A DNA stretch of 64,000 nucleotides from Rotaria sordida (taxonomy: Eukaryota > Rotifera > Eurotatoria > Philodinida > Philodinidae). The stretch covers positions 1 through 64,000 of the forward strand of contig CAJNOL010000949.1 in assembly GCA_905250125.1 (NCBI GenBank). The letters are read 5' to 3'. Below the pieces are notes generated by a model. That model made no database searches. It was not told where the DNA came from and worked only from the letters and a program-made list of their open reading frames with translations. A program made the position numbers and the translations under genes. Shown here piece by piece: positions 27,475 through 37,957 of the stretch (positions are counted from its first letter, which is position 1; each line of letters begins with the position of its first letter).

Positions 27475-30269
27475 CAAACGGCGCACACACAAGCTGCATC
27501 ATAGCACAACAAGCGAGTAGTAATAGTAGTAGTAGTCGTAAGAGTAAGAGTAGTAGTTCGAGTAGAGTGCTGCTAGTAGCGTCGGCTCATTCTTTCTTTC
27601 TTGCTTTTGAGTGAAGCACGGGTGAGTGTCGCGTCGGCAATATAGAGGTTGTATGTGTTTCAAGATAGAAGAAGACGAGTTCTAGATAATGTTGGATATG
27701 CTTGCGCGAGAGTCGACAACAAGTTCAGCAACAACAAATGGATCTTCAACATCAAAACCAGTTCGACGTTTTCATCAACGTGCATTGATTTGGGATTTAG
27801 AAGAGACACGTGCTCTATTAGATTTACTTAAAGATGAACGAATATTTAAAGCTATTGAGAGTGTTCGAACACGTGAAATCTATCATGAAATTGCTGAACG
27901 TCTTAAACAAGCTGGTTTTAATCGTGATTGGAATCAAATACGTGGTCGTGTGAAAAACTTAAAATTCTCATATAAAAAAGCTCGTGCTTTACATGAAGAA
28001 CAAGGACAATCAACATTAACTTGTCGTTTCTATGATGATCTTCATTATTTATTTGGTCATAAATATAAAAGACAACGAAGTAAAAAACGTTCATTACAAC
28101 ATCAACAACAAAAATTACAAAATAATTTAAAGATAGAGAATGAAGAAGGAGAAATTGTTTCGAATATAAATAATAATGAACCCGATGATATTACTGATGA
28201 TGATGATGAGGCAAGAGATTTTTTATTTTTATTTGAGCAAAGAAATAATTTTTATTTTCCTCCAGTCAATGAATGAAGATGATGAACAACAAAATTTTCT
28301 TGATGATGTTTCACCTGATTATATTCAACGACCAGAAGATCCATATCCAATACTTCAATCAACTCGAACAAATTCAAATATAATTCAAAATGAAGATACA
28401 AATAATACAACAATTGAAACAAATGAAGAACAAGAACAATTAACAACAGATGAAATGGATGTTTATATTAAATCTATGTCACCATATAAACATCAAGCAT
28501 ATCTTATTGATGATGTTCTTCAATCAATTTTTAATAAATTTCTTCTTGCACAACAACAATCAGAACAACGTTTTATGTCATTTATTAATGAACAAAAACG
28601 GAATGATCAAGAACGTGAAGAAAGAATTCATCGAGAACAACGACAACATCAATTAGAACTTATACAACTTATTATCAATCAAGGTAGACTAAAACAATTC
28701 TACCAAATCAACAATATATATATATATATTCGTTCATTAAGAGAAATCATTTTAACTATTCATTATTATTCTAGTCTAGGAGATTTTCTTTTTTTCTAAA
28801 AAAAAAAACCTCTTTTATATTAAATAGTTAAATATTTGATTTATATTTATTTTTAGGTCGTTCTCATACAACAGGTGAAGAAGGTTTATTTCCATTAAAA
28901 AATTTAAGAAAAACATCTGAAACAGATGCATGGACTTTACAAAAGTAAATAAATTTGAATATATTCTTTATTTTTATTGTTTTTTTTTTTTTTTGTACAT
29001 TAAAGATCAGCATCATTAATAAATGAAAATTCTTCAATAAATACAATAGATCTTTCAGAAAATAATAGTTCATCACCAAATGATGAAAAAACTTCTAATA
29101 AATTACCTGAAGTACGAAATTTTACAAGAAAAACAAATATAATATCACGATTAAATACTACAGTAAATATTTTTTCATATTTAGTTGAGTTTTTGTTTTT
29201 CAAAGAATTTTCTTTAGAATAGTCAATTAGATTTATTATCATCAACATCGAATCCAGGTTTAATTCGTCTATTTTGTATTCGTCATGGTGAACGAGTTGA
29301 TTTTGCATTTGGTCCATCTTGGCCTGAATTAGCTTTTGATAAAGCTGGTATTGTCATCTTTTTTTTTATTTGTTTATTGAATAAAAATTTATTTTGAATC
29401 TTAAAGGAAATTATCATCGAATAAATTTAAATATGCCATTATCTTTACCACGTCGTCGTAATCCATTTCGTGATTTTATTGGTGATTCTCCTATCACTGA
29501 AATTGGTATAAGTCAAGCTCGATTAACTGGTGAAGCATTAGCTGCAAATGATTGTCTTGCACAATATTGTTATTCATCACCATCACTTCGATGTATTCAA
29601 ACAGCACATTATATTCTTCAAGGTATTATTTTAAATAAAATCAAATAAAAACAAAGATAAAAATTTAATAAATTAATTTCAGGTATGGGAGTTGAAGATC
29701 GAGTAAAAATTCGTGTTGAACCTGGTTTATTTGAATTTTTGGGTTGGTATGAACGTGGTTTGCCATCATTTTTTAATTCATCTAATATAAATATTAATGA
29801 AGAAATAGAAGAAGAAAATAATTTATATAATATTGATAAAAATTATCGACCAATTATTTCATTAGAAAAATTATCTCGCGATGAAAAATATATTGATTAT
29901 TATAATCGATCATTTAAAGTTACACAACAAATAACTGATAAACATAAATTGACTGGTAAAAGAGAAACGAAAGAAAAAAGAATTTAGTTTTTCTTTAAAA
30001 AAAGAAATATATATTTTTTTTTAATTTAAGGTGCTAATATATTTTTTATTGGTCATGCTGCAACACTTGAAGTTTGCACACGTCAATTATGTTCATTTCC
30101 ACCTCGATCTTATTCAGATTTTAATAGTGTTATTAGAAAAGTTTCTTATTTAGGTTTACAATTATGTGAAAGAAATCCAACCGATGGACAATGGACATTA
30201 AAAACACCACCTATACCACCATTACAACATGCAAATAATATTTCATATGATTGGCAAATGATGAAATAA
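25892..30269 (+). CDS. UBASH3: UBASH3/TULA-type protein: UBA, SH3 and histidine phosphatase domains
   Basis: Twelve exons in matching phase: 25892-26052, 26120-26173, 26236-26422, 26485-26680, 26752-26945, 27037-27160, 28857-28944, 29006-29162, 29218-29347, 29407-29622, 29683-29955 and 30031-30269, giving about 672 residues (vertebrate members 620-660). A UBA domain comes first (LGIPQEKA joined to ERACVATGFRSVQAATDW). Next is a 2H-phosphoesterase-like region (EFIIVLCPDE). An SH3 domain is split by the long intron 6 (DLFMVLDNG... then TTGEEGLFPLKNL). The C-terminal phosphatase has CIRHGERVDF (His410) and IGHAATLEV (His602), so the two catalytic histidines are present. Vertebrate relatives remove phosphotyrosine from SYK/ZAP-70-type kinases and bind ubiquitin and CBL. 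AATAAA at 30265-30270 overlaps the stop codon. Intron 6 contains a separate gene. Confidence 0.95.
27161..27688 (+). promoter_or_regulatory. Probable internal promoter and leader of the gene nested in UBASH3 intron 6
   Basis: This part of the intron is much less AT-rich than the rest of the locus. It has a pyrimidine-rich stretch (27180-27250), a (GA)n tract at 27443-27471, CG-containing runs and a donor-like GGGTGAGT near 27618. The plus-strand frame at 27213-27614 is low-complexity (Arg/Glu, then Ser runs) and is better read as leader than protein. Placement just before the nested gene's ATG at 27689 supports a promoter/5' UTR. Confidence 0.45.
27443..27471. repeat. (GA)n microsatellite
   Basis: An almost uninterrupted GA run in the presumed leader of the nested trihelix gene. 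Its complement CT/TC could also act as a polypyrimidine or GAGA-type site on the other strand. Confidence 0.85.
27689..28799 (+). CDS. Trihelix/Myb-SANT-like DNA-binding protein nested in UBASH3 intron 6
   Basis: Exons 27689-28210 and 28266 onward are joined across a 55-nt intron that begins GC rather than GT (GAG|GCAAGA ... CCTCCAG). Skipping it restores frame. Residues about 30-125 form a Myb/SANT-like (trihelix) domain with the pattern W-x2-EETRALLDLL, IYHEIAERL, GFNRDW-x-QIRGRVKNL and YDDLHYLFG. A basic patch (KYKRQRSKKRS) is a likely nuclear signal, followed by acidic and Gln-rich stretches and a coiled-coil C-terminus (QQQSEQRFMSFINEQKRND, REERIHREQRQHQLELIQL). The role is probably a transcription factor. 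The frame runs to 28799 (351 residues), but the text after 28683 looks intronic, so the real end is probably a splice at CAAG|GTAGAC, either to a stop-containing exon near 28777 or into UBASH3 exon 7. Confidence 0.75.
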
Positions 30270-30360
30270 AACGTTTTTTTTTTTTTCTTCTTTCTTGTTA
30301 TACATTGTAATTGATCGCACAGTGTTCTTTTCTTTTTTTTTTTGTCTGTTGTTTTCTTTT

Positions 30361-30433
30361 TTTTTTTTTTTTACTCGATATTTTTACAGAATAAATGAAA
30401 ACAGTGAGTTTTATTTAATAAATTTTAGATTGA
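30361..30433 (+). promoter_or_regulatory. Candidate trans-splice acceptor before the gene at 30434
   Basis: A long T run, then TATTTTTACAG ending at 30389 and a second TTTTAG ending at 30428, precede the first ATG. No upstream exon in this short gap could supply a donor. Such an orphan 3' splice site just upstream of the ATG is what a spliced-leader gene would show, and bdelloid rotifers are known to trans-splice. This is inference. Confidence 0.4.
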
Positions 30434-32524
30434 ATGCATCAAAAAAAATTGGAAGATTGTAATTTATCAATTGGTTCAATTCATTCGCAATTAATTAATG
30501 ACAAATCAAATAAATTGCAAAGAATTGAACAACATTGTAGTAAGTTGTTGAATGAAAAATTATATTGAATTTATCTTGTTTTTCGTTTGTTATGTGTTAG
30601 TTATTAATAATGAAAATAATGAAGTTGTAATTGATTCGGAGAATGAAGAAGAATTTAGTTCAAGTGGAGTTAGTGAAGATGAAGAAGAAGAAGATGAAGA
30701 AGAACAAGAAGAAAATATGTCTACTGAAAATAGTTTTCAACAAAGTAAAATAATTTAAGAAAAAAAACAAAAAGTTAAAATAAAAAAAAGAAAATTTTAG
30801 ATAATATTATTCAATCAATGAATCAATGTAATTGTTCAATTAATTTACATAATCTATTGAATACAACTCAGTATGTTTTAAACAGTTATAATCTCTTCTT
30901 TTTATATTAAAATCCTTTTTTGTTTTTTTTTTTTAGAAATGTTACTATCACTTTTAATCAACCGGAAAGTGCTTTAGAGATAATTCAAATGAATCATGAT
31001 CAGATGTTTGCACAAACAATGGCTGCTCTTGCTGCTAAATATCAGTATGTAATTAGAAATATTCTTGAAACTACTATACGACTAAGGAATACAGCAGACT
31101 TTAAAGAATTTAACTGAACTTCGAAACTGAAGTCTCTACTGTTTCTTCTTGCTAATATACTATGCTGAATTTACATCAATATTAAATCAAATCGAATTTG
31201 ATCTTCTTCTGTTTAAAAACATAAATATCGAAGAGATCATCATACTTGTTTAAAGTCTAATGGAATACTTAGAAGTATTTAAATAATATGACAAATGGAA
31301 TATGAAATTTAGTCAAAATTGTGAAAGTTAACTTTACTTGAATAACTTCTTTCTTGATACTATGAAAATTTTTGTAAAATCTATTGAAAAAGCATCATAT
31401 TAGTACTAGTGATAAAATCAGTTTGGTTATATTCGATTCGAAAAAATACAAACTGATTTTATCTTTACTTAGTACATTAGATATCGACTACAGCAACAAT
31501 GATTCATTCTCATTGATCATCGTCGAAACTTTGATACTAAGAAATTAATTCTGACGTTTGAAAAACTTATCGACTTCATAGTTCATCTTGAACAAATTTT
31601 AGTGAACGGAGAATTTATAAGAATATGACAGATAACTAAATTCGTTCAAAACTACTCTTACTACATTCATTTCAGTCATATTTAAGACATTTTTTATTTG
31701 ATTGTAAAATAAAAAAAATTTTCTGTCAGATTATAAAATTATATTTTGATTTATAATTAAATAAATAAAAAACTTATTTTTATTTTTTTTCATTTAATAG
31801 ACCTACAAAATCTATTAATTCCCCGGTAAGTTTTTATCTAGATTCTAATTTGTAAATGTTTATTTTATTTGATTCTTTGAAGGCAACTGAAAATGATATT
31901 CTATCTTTTGTTGGTCCATGTCCATTATATTCTTTGGCATCTTCATTTGGTCTTGATATGCATCATGGTCTTTCTCATTTTCCTTGTCGAGATGTGTATG
32001 TTGGTGATAGAAATCATATTTCAATTCGTCCACTTTGGCAACATTTAACATCATCTCATAATTTAAATCTTTCATCATCATCTCTTCTTATATCTCATAT
32101 TCTTCTTCATGGTTATTCATCATCAAGTCCAATATTATTTAATTCACATAATACAAAAAATATTCTTCGTACAACACCACGTTATTCATTAATTAAAAAA
32201 TGTCCTTTAACAACATATGGTGTTTATGGTATTCAATATGAACATGGTACACGTTTATGTTCTGGTTATACATATAATACAAATATTTATTTACATTTAA
32301 CATCATTTCATAAGATGACACATAATGCATCATTACGTTTATCACGTGCTATTGCATTTAATGATAAACAATTTAAATTTGAATTTAATGAAATTATTGT
32401 TAATGAACATAGAAAATATTCTTTAGTGAAATCATGTCAAATAAAAAAATCTTCTCGATTAATTCATCATCAATGTCATCCATTGAAAAAATTTATTAAA
32501 AAAAAACCGGTGAAAAATATTTGA
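30434..32524 (+). CDS. Unknown protein with acidic linker and two related Cys/His-rich units
   Basis: Six exons in phase (30434-30539, 30601-30744, 30801-30870, 30937-31044, 31801-31825, 31883-32524) give about 364 residues. The N-terminus looks coiled-coil, followed by an acidic tract rich in Glu/Asp, a Met/Gln helix (SALEIIQMNHDQMFAQ), then a C-terminal part of about 210 residues. That part contains two similar units. Each starts CPL-, has a second Cys about 20-25 residues later (FPCRDVYV; LCSGYTYN), then an aromatic-x-HLTS-x2-H pair (LWQHLTSSH; YLHLTSFH). This suggests a zinc-binding fold of lineage-specific type. I do not recognise the family. It starts 164 bp after UBASH3 on the same strand. 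Intron 4 (31045-31800) is 756 nt with a small hairpin (31412-31463). Confidence 0.7.
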
Positions 32525-33805
32525 AATTAATTTTGATATTTCTCATTTGTCAGATAAATTATATGAATGACATTGTCTTTCTATTAAATCAGCTGTGATT
32601 ATCATCGAAATTTCTTCTTTGTTTGGTTTTTTTTTTGTCGTTTTATTTATTTTAAACATGAAAAAAGTTATTTTTGTTTTTCAAAAAAGAAAAAAATAAT
32701 AAAAATTATCAAAATTTATTCACAAGACTTTTTTTAAAAATTTGATATCTATCTTAGACATCAATTTTCTTTTTCGAATTTTGTTGATATTAAAGATGTT
32801 GAAAGAAATGGATTTTTTCTTGAGAGAGAGAACCAGTGTTGATACGAGTTTCAGGCCGGTCCGTCTTATTAATCTTTTTTACTCGTAATATCTCATAGAT
32901 GATATGTAATGAAGCTTTGTTGAAAGTTGACTATGTCAAACCAATCAATCCGGTCTAATCTGGGCTACTCAGAGTAGTGCTGGTAATGATCATGAAAAAT
33001 CCAGATCGGTTCCATCTCTGGATTTTTCTGTATGTTGAAATAAGAAGATAGTTAATGATCTTCTTTCGTCAATATTTACAGTTAAACGGTTCGTATTGAT
33101 GCTATTGATCACCTTACAAATAGCATCAGAACTATTCCAATGTCATTTTATTGCAAAAAACTGTGTTCGTGCCAAATTAAAAAATTTCCGTAGGAAGCGT
33201 TTATTTTTAGAATATGACAGAAAAAGTAATGCATGTCTATTCTCTACGAGATTTACGAGATCTAATTTTCTAAAAATAACAAGCATAGTCGACATTTCAA
33301 TGTAATTTGATAGAATAAAATAAATTTTTCTTTCAAAAAGATATGTGTTAATGAATTTCAAATTCTTAAAAAAAAATAAAAACGAAGAAGAAAAATATTG
33401 ATTATTCTTTAGATTTAGTTAAAAGTCTTCTTCATATAATTGAAAATAAATCCATTATATATATTATTATAGAGTTTTATTTTCTTTCTAATAATACTAT
33501 GGCATGTTATCAAAATCTCATTAAAATTTCTTTCATATATTTGTCTTCAATATAGAGGATTTTGTATGAAATAAAACATTTCAATCATAAACATCTACTG
33601 CTATCTGTGTCCCTCAACAGGATTATTATAATGAGAAACAATAAAATAATCTCTCTCTCCCTCTATATATATATATGTATTATTTTAATTGCACAATGTA
33701 GTTATCTGTTGTTTTTATTGAAACTCAATTGTAGATATTTGAATGAGATAGAATTTTTTTTTAAAAATTTGTTCAATGCTTTCTCGTATAAGGATGTTGA
33801 GCAAA
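32525..33805. other. Intergenic, one strong small hairpin
   Basis: No gene supported. A perfect 11-bp stem (AAAAATCCAGA with TCTGGATTTTT, loop about 11 nt) lies near 32996-33028. The frames at 33096-33361 lie on both strands of AT-rich DNA and have no splice support. Confidence 0.4.
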
Positions 33806-34177
33806 TCATGGAGGATCTACTCTTTCTCTTGGATCAGGAACGAACGTATGTCGAAATATATCGACAAGGTCAGAGTCTTGAGATTTATGCTGGTTTTTAA
33901 GTGGATAATGCCATGGTAGTTTGTAATTAGGTGGTACGTTATAAGTCATACGATAGAGAATAGCACTCCATGACCAAACATCTGACTTTGATATGTTCAA
34001 TGTCATGTGATGCCTTGTAACCAATGTTACTTCAGGTGTTGCATATAATCATGTACCATTATTTCCAATCCTACAAATAACTACGGAGACTTAATTTCTA
34101 CATATCAAGAAATGTGCATTTATCATCGGTTAGATGTTCTTATAGTATTAAAAAGAAACCTATGAAAGATGTTTACC

Positions 34178-35642
34178 CAGTGACGTAGCCAGGATTTTTT
34201 ACGTAGGTGGCAATTTACCAGCTAAATTATTTTGAGTAGGTGGCAGCAATGGACAATTGTAAAACCTAGTGGGCAATAGTTTTTTTAAATACTTATCCGA
34301 ATTACAGAACTTGTTATTTATTGAAGAGAAATTAGTCATCCTGGATTAACAGATAAATTTGCTCGCTTTTTTTAAACACTATTTCAGAGATGTACTCTTT
34401 GATTTCATATATTTTAATATTTTATGTCAAAAAGTCATAAATAAGTATCAATAGAACAAGAAAATCAATCTCTTTTCTGAAGATGTGGTAGAGATACAAT
34501 GGCTGTCAGTCTATTTTTTTTTCGTGAAACATTGATCAATGCCTCTTTATTTTCTTTCGTCAGGCAATAAAGGCTCGTTTATCTACTTTAATCGGACAAT
34601 TGCATGAGTTAGTTTGTTCTATTACGTCGGACAATGACAAGCATTACTCCACATATATCTCTAAAAAATTCTCAACCATGAAAGTTTTTTTGCATGGTTT
34701 CAATGTTCAGTCATATATGCATCCTGTAAATGACATATTATCATTTCATTACTAGTACTTTCAATGCTTGAAATGAGTTTTCAAAACACTATCGTTTAGA
34801 CACTCAGTCGATTTTTATTTAGATTTTCTATGTAGTTTATTCATGTTTTCAACTCTAACAGTGCAAGAATCATGTTGCAACATACATTGTGGAAGCTTTT
34901 AATTTAGATTGCTTCAGTCGTTTCTGTACAATACGATTTATGTTCGTAGAGAGATCGTTGAGCATTCGTTCAAGTTTCTCTTTAGCTCATTTAAGTGTAT
35001 TAGAGCTAGAGAGCTGCGGGTCCGGGTCTGAAAATTTAGCTTTTCCCGGGCCCAGGTCCGGGTCTAAACCTAAGAGGAAAGTCAGACCCGGTCTGCATTA
35101 AGTTATGAATGGAAATATATAACAATAACAATTGAAGTTAACAAAATTGAAAAAGAAACAGTCAGAAATAATTTTACACTCATTTGACCTTTAAAGTTGC
35201 CAATGAAGAGCTAAAATTGTGTTCCCTTTTCTGTTCATGTACACATAGGATGTCAAATATTGGTGAAAAGAGGATCGGGTCTAGGTCTAGACTCAGCCGG
35301 ATCCGGGTCTGAAAATTTAGTTTTTCCGGGGTCCGGGTCCGGGTCCAAAAAAACATGAACCCGCAACTCTCTAATTAGAGCGTATTTTGACAGAAAATAC
35401 TATTGAATCATTATTACTGTGATCATTCTTTGAATGCAAAAGATCGTAGATTGATTTTTGTAAATCACTTGATTAGATCTCATCAAGAGAAAATGTATTG
35501 AAAGAAAACACTCCTTGAATCTTTAAGTATACACAGGTATTAACATTTTTTGACAATGGACAGTTACGCGCATTTAAAAAAAATTAGGTGGCAATAAAAT
35601 TTGATTTAGGTGGCAATTGCCATCCTGCTGGCTACGCCGCTG
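34178..35642. mobile_element. Non-autonomous hAT element with perfect 8-bp target duplication
   Basis: The left end reads CAGTGACGTAGCCAGGATTT and the right end is CTGGCTACGCCGCTG, inverted copies of the common hAT terminus CAGTGGCGTAGCCAG. TGTTTACC is repeated exactly on both sides (34170-34177 and 35643-35650), the 8-bp duplication expected of hAT. Near each end there are copies of TAGGTGGCA, likely subterminal transposase sites. No intact transposase frame is seen in the 1465 bp. It interrupts the kinase pseudogene and carries a second element inside. Confidence 0.93.
35007..35373. mobile_element. Second, nested hAT-like MITE rich in GGGTCCGGGTC boxes
   Basis: Terminal inverted repeats TAGAGAGCTGCGGGT and its near-perfect reverse (ACCCGCAACTCTCTA) are flanked by an exact 8-bp duplication ATTAGAGC (34999-35006 and 35374-35381). 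Both ends hold repeated GGTCCGGGTCTGAAAATTTAG-type boxes in which GGGTCC and GGGTCT alternate. These are far more GC-rich than anything nearby. No coding sequence in 367 bp. It lies inside the older hAT element. Confidence 0.9.
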
Positions 35643-36269
35643 TGTTTACCTATGTCGATATGTTTTTTGTGCGATACCGAGGTTAGCTAATGTGATTTTA
35701 TTACCAAAAAACACAATAAGATTTTGAGGCTTAATATGAAGATGTACCTATAAAAAACGTGAAGGAGATAAAAACGCAATAGTAATTAAATTACAATATT
35801 ATTCCCATGAAGAACAAGTGAAATGTTAACTAATAGGCGCCATATTCTTTCTCTTTCCACATGTAAGAGGTGAGACTGTGATTTTAGTGCTGCTTCTAAA
35901 TCATATTCACTAAGTTCCATAACAAGAAAAGCAAGACTTGTTTGTTGATGAAAGTCAAAATCATACATGTATACTACATGTTTTGATGCTCATGATAAAC
36001 GTTTTGATATTTCAAGTTCAGTAAGAACTGATGCAATGAGTATTTCTACTTTGACAGCTACAGGTTTATCTATACGAAAAGAAGTCTTCGTCGATGTTAG
36101 TCAAATATTTTTAACTTACTATTTGAAACACGACGAGCAAAACAGACAGAGCCAAAGGCACTAAAACGAGCTCTTTACGGAACTTATGAGGATCATTATT
36201 GATAGGAATTACTTGATCATCTACTATTATTGTGACAAAGATATATCACAAACTGTAAAAACGTAAGTA

Positions 36270-37400
36270 AAGTTAGCACCAGATTCGAGTATTTCTTGTC
36301 TCAATTTGCTTTCTTACCTGTGTTAGCTCTTTAAGTGGTTGTGTTAGGCGCAGAATTCAATGCTCTATTGAATGGTATTAGTTTCAAGGGGTCGTCGGGC
36401 AAAAACTACAATTTTCCCCTGTGTATCGATAACAAAAAACCGGTATTTCTTGTCCAGATTCGCTCTACGACTTGTCTTAACTTTCTGATCAAGTGTGTTG
36501 GATGCAGAATTTGATTTACTATCCAATGGTACTATTTTCAAGTAGCATCATCGCGCAAAAAATGGAGTTTACTCACGAGATATTCAATATTTTCTAATGT
36601 GCTCATAATGCGAATACACGATTTCCTGTCGGGATTCGTTTCCTGACGTGTATTGAGTTTTTCAAAGGGTTGTATGAGATGCAGAATTGCATTCTCGAAT
36701 GAATGGCGCTTTTTCAATAGGGATTATCAAATAAAAAATGGCGATGTGATTCTGAGTATTCGTTTTTTGACCTGATCTAGCCAGTAATCCTTGTCTCCAT
36801 TTGCCTAATCACCTTTGTTGGATCTCTAAAGGACTGTATTAAGTGCAGACTTTAATTCTCTATCGAATAGCACTAATTTCGATGGGAGTCATTGGATAAA
36901 AAAATTGTCTTACGTGTGTTTCCGGGTGTACGTTTCAATTTAGGTGAGTTTCTATGATGAGCTCGAGCGATGCTGCATGAAGCTAATAGGTGTCGGCAAA
37001 CTGCAGGATAGCTCAAAAGCGATGCGTTAGTTCCCCACGCTCGACTGACTGCCTCACCAACATCCAATCTCACAATGACACCCACATCTAGGAGTACAAC
37101 CAAGACAATTTTTTATCCAATGAGTCCCACCGAAATTATTAACATTCAATAGAGAATTGAATTCTGCATCCAACACACTTAATCAGAAAGTTAAGACAAG
37201 TCGTAGAGCGAATCTGGATAAGAAATATAGGATTTTTGTTATCGATAGACAGGGGAACATTGTGTTTTTTGCCCGATGACCCCCTTGAAACTAATACCAT
37301 TCGATAGAGCATTAAATTCTGCATCTAACACAACCACTTAAAGAGCTAACACAGGTAAGAAAGCAAATCGAGACAAGAAATACTCGAATCTGATGCTAAC
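36270..37400. repeat. Foldback array of about six ~160-bp units (four forward, two reversed)
   Basis: A unit beginning (G/C)-TATTTCTTGTC and containing GTGTTGGATGCAGAATT-like and CTATTGAATGGTAxTA-like blocks recurs in forward orientation at about 36287, 36442, 36619 and 36784 (spacing 154-176 bp). It returns in reverse orientation ending near 37228 and 37386 (158 bp apart). The outer units match best: forward unit 1 with the last reversed unit, and forward unit 2 with the inner one. Units 3 and 4 are more diverged. This is the structure of a Foldback-type element: tandem modules in inverted arms around a ~230-bp unique loop (36900-37120). Confidence 0.8.
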
Positions 37401-37957
37401 TTTACTTATGTAAGAAGAGAATAATTCTTGCGTAAGAACTTCTCATTCATTATTATATTAAAGCTGATGCAATCTTCGAACTTGAAAAACTTGACGTAAC
37501 ATTTCACATCAATTATCTTTTTTTGTAGATGTCACTAAACTACGGCAAGAGAGTTTGTGTATTTTCCAAAATTTGAAGAAAAATAATAATTAAAAATTTT
37601 ATCAAATATTTCTTTTTTTCCCAAAAATTTTCAAATATTAAAATTCAATTGTACACAAAAATTTCGCAATAACAGAACATGGACTATGTCCTCACCTACT
37701 GATGATGACTGTTGTTTATTTATATTCTCTTTTTTGAGCGTATAAACTCTTGTTATTATTTTGTTAGCGAGTGACTAGTACTGTGACATTACAGTGCTAG
37801 ACAAAAGTAATTATTCTATTCGATACACATTATTCAAATATCGTCTTGTAGCTTTGGGCTCTCACCTTTCGAGCACCCGAAGGTTATTTTTTTCGATCTG
37901 TCGTCATATTCAATTTCAAACACTTTAATCCACACCAGTGATCATCAAAATAATACA

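Larger units (their letters stand above)
33806..36205 (-). pseudogene. Dead TTK/Mps1-like protein kinase split by a hAT transposon
   Basis: Read on the minus strand from about 36175 down, kinase motifs appear in order: AFGSVCFARRVS (glycine loop), PVAVKVEI (ATP lysine), MYDFDF...FLVMELSEYDLEAAL (hinge), VHLHIKPQNLIV (catalytic loop, with His where the catalytic Asp should be), ITLANLGIA (Asn where DFG Asp should be), LYATPEVT (activation-segment end, preceded by a TGA in place of Trp) and SKSDVWSWSAILYRMTYN. The last motif and the N-lobe resemble TTK/Mps1. Lost Asp residues, stops, and a 1.5-kb hAT insertion (34178-35642) between the catalytic loop and the PE motif show it is non-functional. 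The MTYNVPP segment and the DPRERVDPP end are well preserved, so the decay is moderate in age. Confidence 0.75.

Noticed and set aside
27213..27614. 133-codon frame before the nested gene
   Set aside because: Low-complexity Ser/Arg/Glu sequence created by CT, GA and AGT repeats. Better explained as leader or promoter DNA.
31860..32081. Minus-strand frame in the last exon of the gene at 30434
   Set aside because: Antisense shadow. The plus-strand frame is longer and has proper splice joins.
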